Shown: positions 9,331-17,022 of the stretch, in pieces | Numbering within the stretch: position 1 is the first letter of the stretch | Layout of the letters: the number at the start of each line of letters is the position of its first letter | From: an uncultured Pelagibacteraceae bacterium | GTDB taxonomy: Bacteria > Pseudomonadota > Alphaproteobacteria > Pelagibacterales > Pelagibacteraceae | Direction of reading: 5' to 3' | NCBI GenBank assembly: GCA_902552345.1 | Contig: CACDGO010000007.1 | Coordinates: forward strand, 1-49,489 | Length of the DNA stretch: 49,489 bases | Translations under genes and position numbers: made by a program | Notes under the pieces: generated by a model | The model's input: only the letters and a program-made list of their open reading frames with translations | Told to the model about the DNA's origin: nothing | The model's database searches: none

Positions 9331-10299
9331 ATGGTAGACTTTTGTATTATAGGGTCGGGTGTTGCAGGCTCAACAATATCCAAAATACTTTCAAAAAAAT
9401 ATTCTGTTTTAGTACTTGATAAAGCAAGAGGCCCCGGAGGAAGATCATCTAATAAAAGGTTCCAAAAAAACTTAAGTTTTGATCACGGTGTTCAATACAT
9501 TTCACCAAAGTCAAAAAGATTTAAAAAGTTTTTAGAAAATTTACGCAGAAGAAATATTGTAAAAATTTGGGATGGAGATCATTTAGACTTCACTTTCGAG
9601 AAAAAAGAATTTAATAGAAAGTATATTGGAAGACTAGGAAATAATGATATTTGCAAGTATAATTTAAAAAATATCAACCAATCATATCAATCTACGGTAA
9701 AGTCTATTAAATTTAACAAATTTTTTTGGGAAATAAAGTTAGATAATGAGAAATATCTTCAATCAAAATCAATAATTTTAACTTGTCCATTTCCTCAATT
9801 GAAAAAATTAGCCTTTAAATTTTTAAATAAAAAAATCTTTAATTTGAAAATAAGTATGCACCCAAATATTACAACGATGCTTGCTTTTAAAAATAAGAAG
9901 GAAATTCCTGTAAGTAGTATAAAATTCAAAGACGATCTTTTGGGTTGGGCAGCAAATGAAAATAGTAAAAAAAGATTTAAATCAACATTGTCTCTTTGGA
10001 CTTTACAGTCAACAGTAAAATGGGCAAAAAAAACTATAAACAATTATAAAAAAAATCGTAAAGTGGAAAATGCTATGATTTCTAAATTTCTTTCTTCCAC
10101 GGGTTTTAAAAAGAACACCATAATTTTTAAAAAAACTCATGGTTGGAAATATTCTTACAATTACCAACAAACTTTAATGAAAAGCTACTGGGATAAAAAT
10201 AAAAGAATAGGTGTTTGTGCGGATTGGTTTATTGGTCCAAAAGTTGAAAGTGCTTGGTTAAGTGCAAATGATTTAGCTAAAAAAATAAAAAAGATTTAA
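9331..10299 (+). CDS. FAD-dependent amine-oxidase-like protein, COG3380/renalase type
   Basis: A 322-residue flavoprotein. The FAD motif is GSGVAGSTISKILS at residues 8-21, followed by the acidic end VLDKARGPGGRSS. The tyrosine/histidine block FDHGVQYISP and the C-terminal FAD-contact motif CADWFIGPKVESAWLSAND are those of small renalase-like NAD(P)/FAD proteins (COG3380). It starts 3 bases after the TerC gene and its stop lies 3 bases from the convergent acnA stop. It is shorter than true monoamine oxidases. The substrate is unknown. The coding sequence is exceptionally rich in A, with lysine-heavy stretches. Confidence 0.82.
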   Translation: MVDFCIIGSGVAGSTISKILSKKYSVLVLDKARGPGGRSSNKRFQKNLSFDHGVQYISPKSKRFKKFLENLRRRNIVKIWDGDHLDFTFEKKEFNRKYIGRLGNNDICKYNLKNINQSYQSTVKSIKFNKFFWEIKLDNEKYLQSKSIILTCPFPQLKKLAFKFLNKKIFNLKISMHPNITTMLAFKNKKEIPVSSIKFKDDLLGWAANENSKKRFKSTLSLWTLQSTVKWAKKTINNYKKNRKVENAMISKFLSSTGFKKNTIIFKKTHGWKYSYNYQQTLMKSYWDKNKRIGVCADWFIGPKVESAWLSANDLAKKIKKI

Positions 10300-10302
10300 A
10301 TT

Positions 10303-12975
10303 TTAATTAAGCATATTTCGTAATACATACTGGAGTATTCCACCGTTTTTATAATACTCGACCTCATTCTCAGTATCTATTCTACATAACACTTTTATCT
10401 TTTTGCTTGTCCCATCCTTATATTTTATTTCACAAATAACTTCTTCTCTCGGCTTAACACCATCTTTGATATCAACAACAGTAATTAGTTCAGCGCCAGT
10501 AATATTTAATTTTTTTCTGTCAAAACCTTCTTTAAATTGTAAAGGTAAAACTCCCATTCCCACAAGATTTGATCTATGTATTCTCTCAAAACTTTCTGCT
10601 AAAACAGCTTTTATTCCAATTAATTTTGTTCCTTTTGCTGCCCAATCTCTTGAGGAGCCAGTTCCATATTCTTTACCAGCTATTACAACTAAATCATCAT
10701 TTCTCTTTTTATATTCCATTGCAGCTTCATAAACGCTCATGGGTTTACCCTCTGGATATAATATTGTGAATCCACCTTCAGTCCCTGGAGCCATTTCATT
10801 TCTAATTTTAACATTACCAAAAGTTCCTCTCATCATAACTTCGTGATTTCCTCTTCTAGCACCATAGGAATTAAAATCTTTTTGTTGAATTTGAAATTTT
10901 TCAAAATAATCTCCTGTAGGACTCTCCTTTTTTATACTTCCAGCCGGTGATATGTGGTCTGTTGTGACAGTATCTCCTAAAACTAACAAAATTCTCGCAT
11001 CATTTATTGGTTTAAACCCTTCAGGCTTATCAGGAAGATTATCGAAGAATGGCGGCCTTTTCACATAAGTCGAATTTTCTTGCCAATTATAAATATCACT
11101 ATCTACAGTGTTGATCTCTCTCCACTCTTTGGGACCCTCTGAGACATTAGAATACCTTTTTTTAAACATTTCAGAATCTAAAGAAGTTAACATAATTTCT
11201 TCGATCTCTTGATTGCTCGGCCATATGTCTTTCAAATAAACGTCTTTATTATCTTTATCTTTACCTAAAGGTGACTTATATAAATCAAAATTCATGCTAC
11301 CAGCAATAGCATACGCGACAACTAAAGGAGGCGAAGCTAAATAGTTAGCTTTTACATCTGGACTGATTCTACCTTCAAAATTTCTATTACCAGATAAAAC
11401 TGAAACTGCGTATAAATCATTTTGATTAATTGCATCAGAAATATCTTTATTTAGAGGTCCTGAATTTCCAATACAAGTAGTACAACCATATCCAACTAAG
11501 TTAAATCCTAATTCATCTAGATATTTGTTTAAACCAGCTTTCTCTAAATAATCAGTTACAACTTGTGAGCCTGGCGCTAAGGAAGTTTTGACCCAAGGTT
11601 TTACTTTTAATCCTTTCTCATAAGCTTTCTTTGCTAAAAGCCCTGCACCTATAAGAACACTTGGGTTAGATGTGTTAGTGCATGATGTTATTGCAGCAAT
11701 TACAATATCACCATCTTTTATTTTAAAATCTACTCCTTTGACATTTGCAACAACTTGTTTCTTTCTTTTTGTATTTTCCTCATAAACCTTAGCAAAATTT
11801 GTCGCTGAGTTTGTTAGTAATACTTTATCCTGAGGTCTTTTAGGACCTGAGATACTAGTAACTACGGAACTTACATCTAATTTAACTACATCAGTAAATG
11901 TAATATTATCATTTGCCCATAAACCTTGTTCTTTACAATATTTTTCAACTAGAGAAATAGTTTGATCATCTCTACCTGATAATTTTAGATATTTTAATGT
12001 TTCATTATCAACAGGAAAGAATCCACAAGTTGCACCATATTCAGGCGCCATATTAGCTATTGTTGCTCTATCTGCTAATGTAAGGTTTTGTAATCCTTCA
12101 CCAAAAAACTCCACAAATTTTCCAACTACACCTTTTTTTCTCAAAATTTCAACAATAGTAAGAACTAAGTCAGTTGCGGTTGTGCCCTCCTTTAATTTTC
12201 CTTTAATCTCCACGCCAACAACTTCTGGTATAAGCATTGATATTGGTTGACCCAACATTGCAGCTTCAGCTTCAATACCACCTACTCCCCATCCTAATAC
12301 TGATAATCCATTTACCATTGTAGTATGACTGTCAGTACCTACCAATGTATCTGGATAAGCATATAAAACGCCATCACTTTTAGAAGACCATACAACTTTA
12401 GATAAATATTCTAAGTTAACCTGATGACATATTCCTGTACCAGGGGGGACTACTCTAAAGTTATCGAAAGCTTTTTGCCCCCATTTTAAAAAAGAATATC
12501 TTTCTCCATTTCTAGAAAATTCTTTTTCAACGTTTTTTGCAAATGATTTTCCAGATGCATATTCATCTACCATCACTGAGTGATCTATTACTAAATCTAC
12601 TGTCGAAAGAGGATTAATCTTTTCAGGATCTTTATTTTTATTTTTTACAGCGTCTCTCATGGCGGCTAAATCCGCGACTGCAGGTATTCCAGTATAATCT
12701 TGCATCAAGACTCTTGCTGGCCTATATGCGATTTCAGTGTTTGATTTTTTATTCTTTAACCAGTCTTTAATCGCTAAAATTTGATTTTCGTCAACTGAAA
12801 CTCCATCTTCATGTCTCAATAGATTCTCAAGTAAGACTTTTAAAGATATTGGTAGTTTAGAAATCCCCTCTAATCCGTTACTTTCTGCTTTTTTTAAACT
12901 AAAAATTTTAAACTCTTTACCAGATGATGAAATACTATCTAATGATTTAAATGTGTTTTTGCTGTTAAATTTCAT
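10303..12975 (-). CDS. acnA: Aconitate hydratase A
   Basis: A 4Fe-4S aconitase of the TCA cycle that interconverts citrate and isocitrate through cis-aconitate. The 890-residue length is standard for AcnA/IRP-type aconitase. Cluster ligands are visible as SCTNTSNP (Cys432) and GCTTCIGNSGPL (Cys498 and Cys501). The substrate-binding block SLAPGSQVVTDYLE and the C-terminal swivel-domain motif GKEYGTGSSRDWAAKG are intact. It begins 3 bases after the LysE gene. A second aconitase-family protein, AcnD, is encoded at 26.2 kb; the two differ throughout their length and are not a recent duplication. Confidence 0.97.
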   Translation of the reverse strand: MKFNSKNTFKSLDSISSSGKEFKIFSLKKAESNGLEGISKLPISLKVLLENLLRHEDGVSVDENQILAIKDWLKNKKSNTEIAYRPARVLMQDYTGIPAVADLAAMRDAVKNKNKDPEKINPLSTVDLVIDHSVMVDEYASGKSFAKNVEKEFSRNGERYSFLKWGQKAFDNFRVVPPGTGICHQVNLEYLSKVVWSSKSDGVLYAYPDTLVGTDSHTTMVNGLSVLGWGVGGIEAEAAMLGQPISMLIPEVVGVEIKGKLKEGTTATDLVLTIVEILRKKGVVGKFVEFFGEGLQNLTLADRATIANMAPEYGATCGFFPVDNETLKYLKLSGRDDQTISLVEKYCKEQGLWANDNITFTDVVKLDVSSVVTSISGPKRPQDKVLLTNSATNFAKVYEENTKRKKQVVANVKGVDFKIKDGDIVIAAITSCTNTSNPSVLIGAGLLAKKAYEKGLKVKPWVKTSLAPGSQVVTDYLEKAGLNKYLDELGFNLVGYGCTTCIGNSGPLNKDISDAINQNDLYAVSVLSGNRNFEGRISPDVKANYLASPPLVVAYAIAGSMNFDLYKSPLGKDKDNKDVYLKDIWPSNQEIEEIMLTSLDSEMFKKRYSNVSEGPKEWREINTVDSDIYNWQENSTYVKRPPFFDNLPDKPEGFKPINDARILLVLGDTVTTDHISPAGSIKKESPTGDYFEKFQIQQKDFNSYGARRGNHEVMMRGTFGNVKIRNEMAPGTEGGFTILYPEGKPMSVYEAAMEYKKRNDDLVVIAGKEYGTGSSRDWAAKGTKLIGIKAVLAESFERIHRSNLVGMGVLPLQFKEGFDRKKLNITGAELITVVDIKDGVKPREEVICEIKYKDGTSKKIKVLCRIDTENEVEYYKNGGILQYVLRNMLN

Positions 12976-12978
12976 TGA

Positions 12979-13566
12979 CTATACATAGAACAAAATTACG
13001 CAAACGCTAAGTAAAAAAGACATTGTATAATTAAAATTCTTTATAAATTTATCACTTGTGGCGAATTTTCTCATATATTTTCCCATTAAACACCAGGTTG
13101 TTTGGCTTCCAACGGCCATCAAAAACCAAACAATTGTTAAAACAATCGAGTCTCTTAAGTAATTATTTTGAGTATCAATAAATAAAGAAATTGAGGTCAA
13201 TCCGACTATAATACTTTTAGGATTTACAAACTGAAACCAAAAAGTATTTAAAAAAGTTACCGGTTTTGGATCAATTTTTTTATCTTTTGTTTGTCCTGCA
13301 AAAGATAATTTATATGCCATATATAACAAATAGATTGACCCTAATATTTTGATTGTAGTTTGAATAAATGCATACTTTTGAAAAATAGCTCCAGATGTAA
13401 GTTGCAAAAGAATAATTAAAAGCGTCCATCCGATTATTACTCCAAGCATTGTAGGAATGGCTTTTTTAAACCCAAAATTAAAAGCTGTATAGGATGTCAT
13501 AATATTATTTGGTCCAGGAGAAAACGCGGTTGCAATTCCGAATAAAATTAGTGGAACAAGTTGCAT
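12979..13566 (-). CDS. LysE family translocator
   Basis: A 195-residue membrane protein with about six hydrophobic segments. The N-terminal signature FSPGPNNIMTSYTAFNFG (residues 15-32) is the LysE/RhtB hallmark, and WFQFVNPKSIIVGL is the conserved second-half motif. The family exports amino acids or related small molecules. It lies between the cytochrome c gene (6-base gap) and acnA (3-base gap) on the same strand, so it is probably co-transcribed with acnA. The substrate cannot be assigned. Confidence 0.9.
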   Translation of the reverse strand: MQLVPLILFGIATAFSPGPNNIMTSYTAFNFGFKKAIPTMLGVIIGWTLLIILLQLTSGAIFQKYAFIQTTIKILGSIYLLYMAYKLSFAGQTKDKKIDPKPVTFLNTFWFQFVNPKSIIVGLTSISLFIDTQNNYLRDSIVLTIVWFLMAVGSQTTWCLMGKYMRKFATSDKFIKNFNYTMSFLLSVCVILFYV

Positions 13567-13572
13567 TAAAAT

Positions 13573-14025
13573 TTAATGAGGCGCTCTAAACTTACTATGA
13601 CAAGCCGAACAATTGCTCCACATCAGCTCTTTCTGCGCTGCTCTAAGATCCTCTGCAGTATCTATTACTTTAGCAAGTTTAATCATATCATCTGAAGCTT
13701 TTTTCATTAAAGCATTGAATTCATCTTTATTTTCCCAAATGCTCGGTAGTGCTCCTGTTTTAAACCCCTCTTTTGCATTTTCAGGAAAATAATCTAATAA
13801 TTTTATATAATTATCTGAAATTTTTTTCATTAAAGGTTTAGCCTCCTCAATCCTTTTAGATTTCAGTAATATAGATATTTTTTTAGCATTTTGATAGTTT
13901 TCACTAAACATTGCTTTTCTACCTTTAATAATTTCTTCTACAGTTTGAGCATTAGCAGAAAAAGAAAAGGTTAAAGAAAAAATAATAATAATAATTGTTT
14001 TTATTATTTTTATCTTTTGTATCAT
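13573..14025 (-). CDS. Class II (cytochrome c'-type) periplasmic cytochrome
   Basis: A 150-residue protein with an N-terminal signal peptide (hydrophobic stretch at residues 8-24 ending near SANA). A single haem-binding CSACH motif sits at the very C-terminus (Cys139, Cys142, His143), as in the four-helix-bundle cytochromes c'. The region between is mostly helical and charged, and contains the ...EGFKTGALPSIWENKDEF... block (residues about 82-101) typical of this family. It follows the DUF411 gene by 5 bases. The placement next to a membrane b-type cytochrome and a metal-binding protein suggests a small periplasmic redox or copper-related group, which is inference. Confidence 0.88.
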   Translation of the reverse strand: MIQKIKIIKTIIIIIFSLTFSFSANAQTVEEIIKGRKAMFSENYQNAKKISILLKSKRIEEAKPLMKKISDNYIKLLDYFPENAKEGFKTGALPSIWENKDEFNALMKKASDDMIKLAKVIDTAEDLRAAQKELMWSNCSACHSKFRAPH

Positions 14026-14030
14026 ATAAT

Positions 14031-14513
14031 TTATATTGTCATGAAAACTGAAGATTTCCCATCTTTAAGTTGATAAATAACATATGGCTCATCTTTATCA
14101 CCTGGCATTCCTGGTGTGCCGATTGGCATTCCAGGCAAAGCTATACCATCAATATCAGGTTGCTCTTTTAATAATTTATTAACCGCCTCAAACGGAACAT
14201 GTCCCTCAATAAAGTATTTACCTATGATAGTAGTATGACAAGACTGCATTTCGACAGGAATATTATATTTTTGTTTTATTGTATGAAGGCTTCTCATATC
14301 TGTTTGTTTTACTTTGAATTTTTCTTCTTCTAAAAATAAAACATATCCATAACAACATCCGCATGAGGGAGTTTTAAAAACTTCAACGATTTGTTTATTG
14401 TTAATATTAGCTAAAGCGTCTTTTTTATCTGTGACAAAATTAAAGATATAATAAACAGAGAATAGTAATACTGTAAAAGCTGTTAATTTGATTATAATGT
14501 TTTTAAGTAGCAT
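14031..14513 (-). CDS. DUF411 domain metal-binding protein
   Basis: A 160-residue exported or membrane-anchored protein with a hydrophobic N-terminal segment (residues 9-27). The DUF411 domain is clear: a CGCC motif (Cys51, Cys53, Cys54) in VFKTPSCGCCYGY, then SCHTT (Cys92, His93), GHVPFEAVNKLL, and the C-terminal GIALPGMPIGTPGMPG block. DUF411 proteins are usually found in copper-handling contexts. The gene is divergent from cytochrome b561 with only 18 bases between start codons, so their promoters must overlap each other or the coding starts. Confidence 0.9.
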   Translation of the reverse strand: MLLKNIIIKLTAFTVLLFSVYYIFNFVTDKKDALANINNKQIVEVFKTPSCGCCYGYVLFLEEEKFKVKQTDMRSLHTIKQKYNIPVEMQSCHTTIIGKYFIEGHVPFEAVNKLLKEQPDIDGIALPGMPIGTPGMPGDKDEPYVIYQLKDGKSSVFMTI

Positions 14514-14531
14514 GCTTAAATATAATTAATT

Positions 14532-15062
14532 ATGAAAATATTTAACAGTAATAATGATTATGGGCTATTAGCCAAATTGTTCCACTGGCTAACATTTATT
14601 GTCTTAATAGCCCAGGTGCCCTTTGGGTTTTACCTTGTAGGGCTTGAATTTTCTGATGAAAGAATTGAGCTTGAAAATTTACATATTCTGGTTGGGATAA
14701 CCGTTTTCTATCTTACTTTGTTTAGACTAATTTGGAAATTTTTTAACAAAAGTCCATCTGAAACTAAAAGTTTTTTTAAAGGACAAGTCTTCATTGGAAA
14801 GGCTAATCATTTTTTGCTTTATGTAACTATTTTTTCCATAACTATTTCTGGAATTCTTAAAAAACTTTATATGGGAGAAAAGCTTAATTTCATATTTTTT
14901 AAATATGGATTTGAAAAAGATAATTTTGTTTTAGCGGATGCTTATTATGAAGTTCATATTTATGCTAATTACTTATTATTAGCACTTGTAAGTCTGCATA
15001 TACTTGCAGTGATTGTTCATCATTATGTTTTTAAGGATAAAATCTTAAACAAAATTACTTAA
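14532..15062 (+). CDS. Cytochrome b561 family protein
   Basis: A four-helix membrane cytochrome b of 176 residues. Likely haem-ligand histidines are His18 (KLFHWL), His51, His142 and His156, one in each of the expected helices. It starts with the family pattern YGLLAKLFHWLTFIVLIAQVPFGF. It probably passes electrons between the quinone pool and a periplasmic partner; the neighbouring divergent cytochrome c' is a candidate. A perfect TATAAT at 14521-14526 lies 5 bases before the ATG, which would give a nearly leaderless transcript. Its 3' end overlaps the convergent DUF4396 gene by 4 bases. Confidence 0.9.
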   Translation: MKIFNSNNDYGLLAKLFHWLTFIVLIAQVPFGFYLVGLEFSDERIELENLHILVGITVFYLTLFRLIWKFFNKSPSETKSFFKGQVFIGKANHFLLYVTIFSITISGILKKLYMGEKLNFIFFKYGFEKDNFVLADAYYEVHIYANYLLLALVSLHILAVIVHHYVFKDKILNKIT

Positions 15063-15496
15063 TGGCAAGCTTCGTTAAATTTTTTTAGTCTCCAATAATT
15101 ATATGGCCAAGGCGTTACAAAACCAACAGCTAACATTATTGGCACAACCCACCAAGTTAAAATAGCTCCTCCAGTGAGAAAATAATCTGTAGCATTCATG
15201 GCAATTTCCATACTCACCATTGAGATTAAACTCATTCCAACAGCTGTTTTAAAAGCTAACTTTAAAGAGAAATTCTGTTTTAATAAGATAATGGTTTCTA
15301 AAATAATACTTGTAATAATCCCATTGATAATTGCTAAAACCATAATTGCTAAAACAGGAAAGGGAATTTTAGTTAATTGAAAAAATAAAATAGTTCCAAA
15401 ATCACCAATAGAACATCCAAGTAAACACCAAAATGTGTTTTTTGCACTTCTAGACCAAGTGTGTTTGCAGCTCCAATGAAAAGTTTCAGAACTCAT
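15059..15496 (-). CDS. DUF4396 domain membrane protein
   Basis: A 145-residue membrane protein with about four transmembrane segments. The opening WSCKHTWSRSAKNTFWCLLGCSIGDFGTI and the ending GFVTPWPYNYWRLKKFNEACH match the DUF4396 family. Conserved Cys, Met and His residues (several Met in the third helix, CH at the C-terminus) fit a metal-related role, and relatives often sit by copper genes, but the function is not established. The start overlaps the stop of the upstream small membrane protein by 4 bases (ATGA type). Confidence 0.75.
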   Translation of the reverse strand: MSSETFHWSCKHTWSRSAKNTFWCLLGCSIGDFGTILFFQLTKIPFPVLAIMVLAIINGIITSIILETIILLKQNFSLKLAFKTAVGMSLISMVSMEIAMNATDYFLTGGAILTWWVVPIMLAVGFVTPWPYNYWRLKKFNEACH

Positions 15497-15831
15497 GATA
15501 AAAAATTCGCAAAATACTTATGAATGAAAAAACCTAAAGTTAATAGGAGTATTCCAGTGCCATAGATCATCCAAAAATTCATATTGAATTGTTTTGCAAA
15601 GAAAAAAGGAAGAAAAAATAAATAACTTACTGGAACAGCAACTAAAATACTTTTGGCATACAAAACTGTTTTTTCAACGTTGGAATGTTCAAAATAAACA
15701 AAAGCAATTGCAATTAATGAAGCCATAGGTAAGGCAATTATAAAACCTGCCATCCTAGGGTTTTGACCTGCAAGCCATGATGAAAAGGCTATAATTAATC
15801 CAGCAAACAAAGCTTTTAGTGCAAATATCAT
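15493..15831 (-). CDS. Small four-helix membrane protein, DUF3147-like
   Basis: A 112-residue protein with four predicted transmembrane segments and very short loops. The layout (GQNPRMAGFIIALPMASLIAIAFVYFEH in the middle of the first half) resembles DUF3147 inner-membrane proteins; this assignment is from pattern memory and should be treated as tentative. The start codon abuts the csaA stop and the gene overlaps DUF4396 by 4 bases, so it is certainly expressed as part of that chain. No function can be given. Confidence 0.7.
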   Translation of the reverse strand: MIFALKALFAGLIIAFSSWLAGQNPRMAGFIIALPMASLIAIAFVYFEHSNVEKTVLYAKSILVAVPVSYLFFLPFFFAKQFNMNFWMIYGTGILLLTLGFFIHKYFANFLS

Positions 15832-16167
15832 TTAGGCAATATCTAATCCATTATCAGTTTTCTGAGATGGGTGCACTAGGACAACTTTTCCGTCTTTTTC
15901 AATAGCTCCAAGGATTAAAACTTCAGATACAACGCCAGCTATATTCTTTGTTGGAAAGTTACAAACTCCTATAACCTGTCTGCCTACTAAACTTTCAGCG
16001 TTGTAGTAATGAGTAATTTGAGCTGATGATTGTTTGACTCCAATCTCTTCTCCAAAATCTACTTTAATTACTAATGAAGGTTTTCTCGCTTTTTCATTAA
16101 CTTTTACTTCCAAAACAGTGCCAACTTTAATCTGCACTTTTTTAAAATCATCATAAGTTATTTCCAT
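15832..16167 (-). CDS. csaA: CsaA-type tRNA-binding domain protein
   Basis: A 111-residue OB-fold protein of the CsaA group (homologous to the C-terminal domain of bacterial MetRS). Family motifs are VQIKVGTVLEVKVNEKARKPS near the N-terminus and KQSSAQITHYY, RQVIGVCNFP and HPSQKTDNG further on. CsaA has been described as a secretion-linked chaperone in Bacillus and binds tRNA in vitro. It follows the ProC-like gene by 3 bases and is followed directly by the small membrane protein. Confidence 0.92.
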   Translation of the reverse strand: MEITYDDFKKVQIKVGTVLEVKVNEKARKPSLVIKVDFGEEIGVKQSSAQITHYYNAESLVGRQVIGVCNFPTKNIAGVVSEVLILGAIEKDGKVVLVHPSQKTDNGLDIA

Positions 16168-16170
16168 GAT

Positions 16171-16935
16171 TTACTTACTTACTCTTTTATTTACATTTTC
16201 AAGTGCTTTGGTGAACTTTGTAAAGAATTTTCCTTTTTTCAATTCATTAAGAACCTGCATATTTAAACCTTTTGGGGTCTGTGAGTCCGCTACAAGTTTT
16301 TTAAATCCTTGAGATGATTTATTAAGAGCATCCTGACTTAAAGCAAAAAATAATTCAGCTACATAAGTGTCAGCAAATTTTTTATTAATCCTTTTTTTTA
16401 CAAGCCATTTTGAACTTGTGTTCAAAATTTCATAGTAAGCAGCCATCAAAGATGCAGTTGACCAAAACTTATAACTTAGTTTTTCATTTTTAATTTCTAA
16501 AACGTTGCCTAAGTGTTTAAAAATATTCTTTGCAAATTTACTGGGAGGACAAATAATTATTGGTCCTTTTTTAATCTCTATTGGAGGTAAAGGAATTGCT
16601 CTTACTATACTGTTATTATTTATAATTTTTTTTAACTTAATTAAATTAATTGTAGATATAAGACTTATTATTTTCTTATGTTTTGGAAAAGAGAGTTTAT
16701 GTAAAATTTTATTTCCTACATTTGGCGTTATACCTAAAAAAATTACAGAAGATTTATCTATGATTTCTTGATTATCTTTTATTACTTGAATTAATCTAAA
16801 TTTTTTTTTTAGTTTATTTGATATTATAGCGTTTCTAGAAGATATATAAATCTTCTTAACTTTTAATTTAGATTTAAAAATACCAAAAATAATAGAAGAA
16901 GATATTTTTCCTGTTCCAATAAAGCCTAAAATCAT
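16171..16935 (-). CDS. Pyrroline-5-carboxylate reductase-like (ProC family) protein
   Basis: A 254-residue dehydrogenase-fold protein. The Rossmann motif is ILGFIGTGKISSSIIFGIF (residues 2-20), followed by IYISSRN, the NADP-side strand seen in ProC. The proline-rich central block RAIPLPPIEIKKGP corresponds to the family's MPN.P....G block, and DSQTPKGLNMQVL corresponds to the C-terminal SPGGTT region, but both are changed from the canonical sequence. It may therefore be a divergent paralogue rather than the biosynthetic ProC. It begins a chain of four minus-strand genes with 3-base or negative gaps. The 87 bases upstream of it show no recognisable element. Confidence 0.72.
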   Translation of the reverse strand: MILGFIGTGKISSSIIFGIFKSKLKVKKIYISSRNAIISNKLKKKFRLIQVIKDNQEIIDKSSVIFLGITPNVGNKILHKLSFPKHKKIISLISTINLIKLKKIINNNSIVRAIPLPPIEIKKGPIIICPPSKFAKNIFKHLGNVLEIKNEKLSYKFWSTASLMAAYYEILNTSSKWLVKKRINKKFADTYVAELFFALSQDALNKSSQGFKKLVADSQTPKGLNMQVLNELKKGKFFTKFTKALENVNKRVSK

Positions 16936-17022
16936 AAGAAATTAAGATATATAAGCTTATTACAATAATAAAGAAGATTTTACCCCATGAAGTTGCTGAA
17001 AAATTACAATAATTTGAATCAC

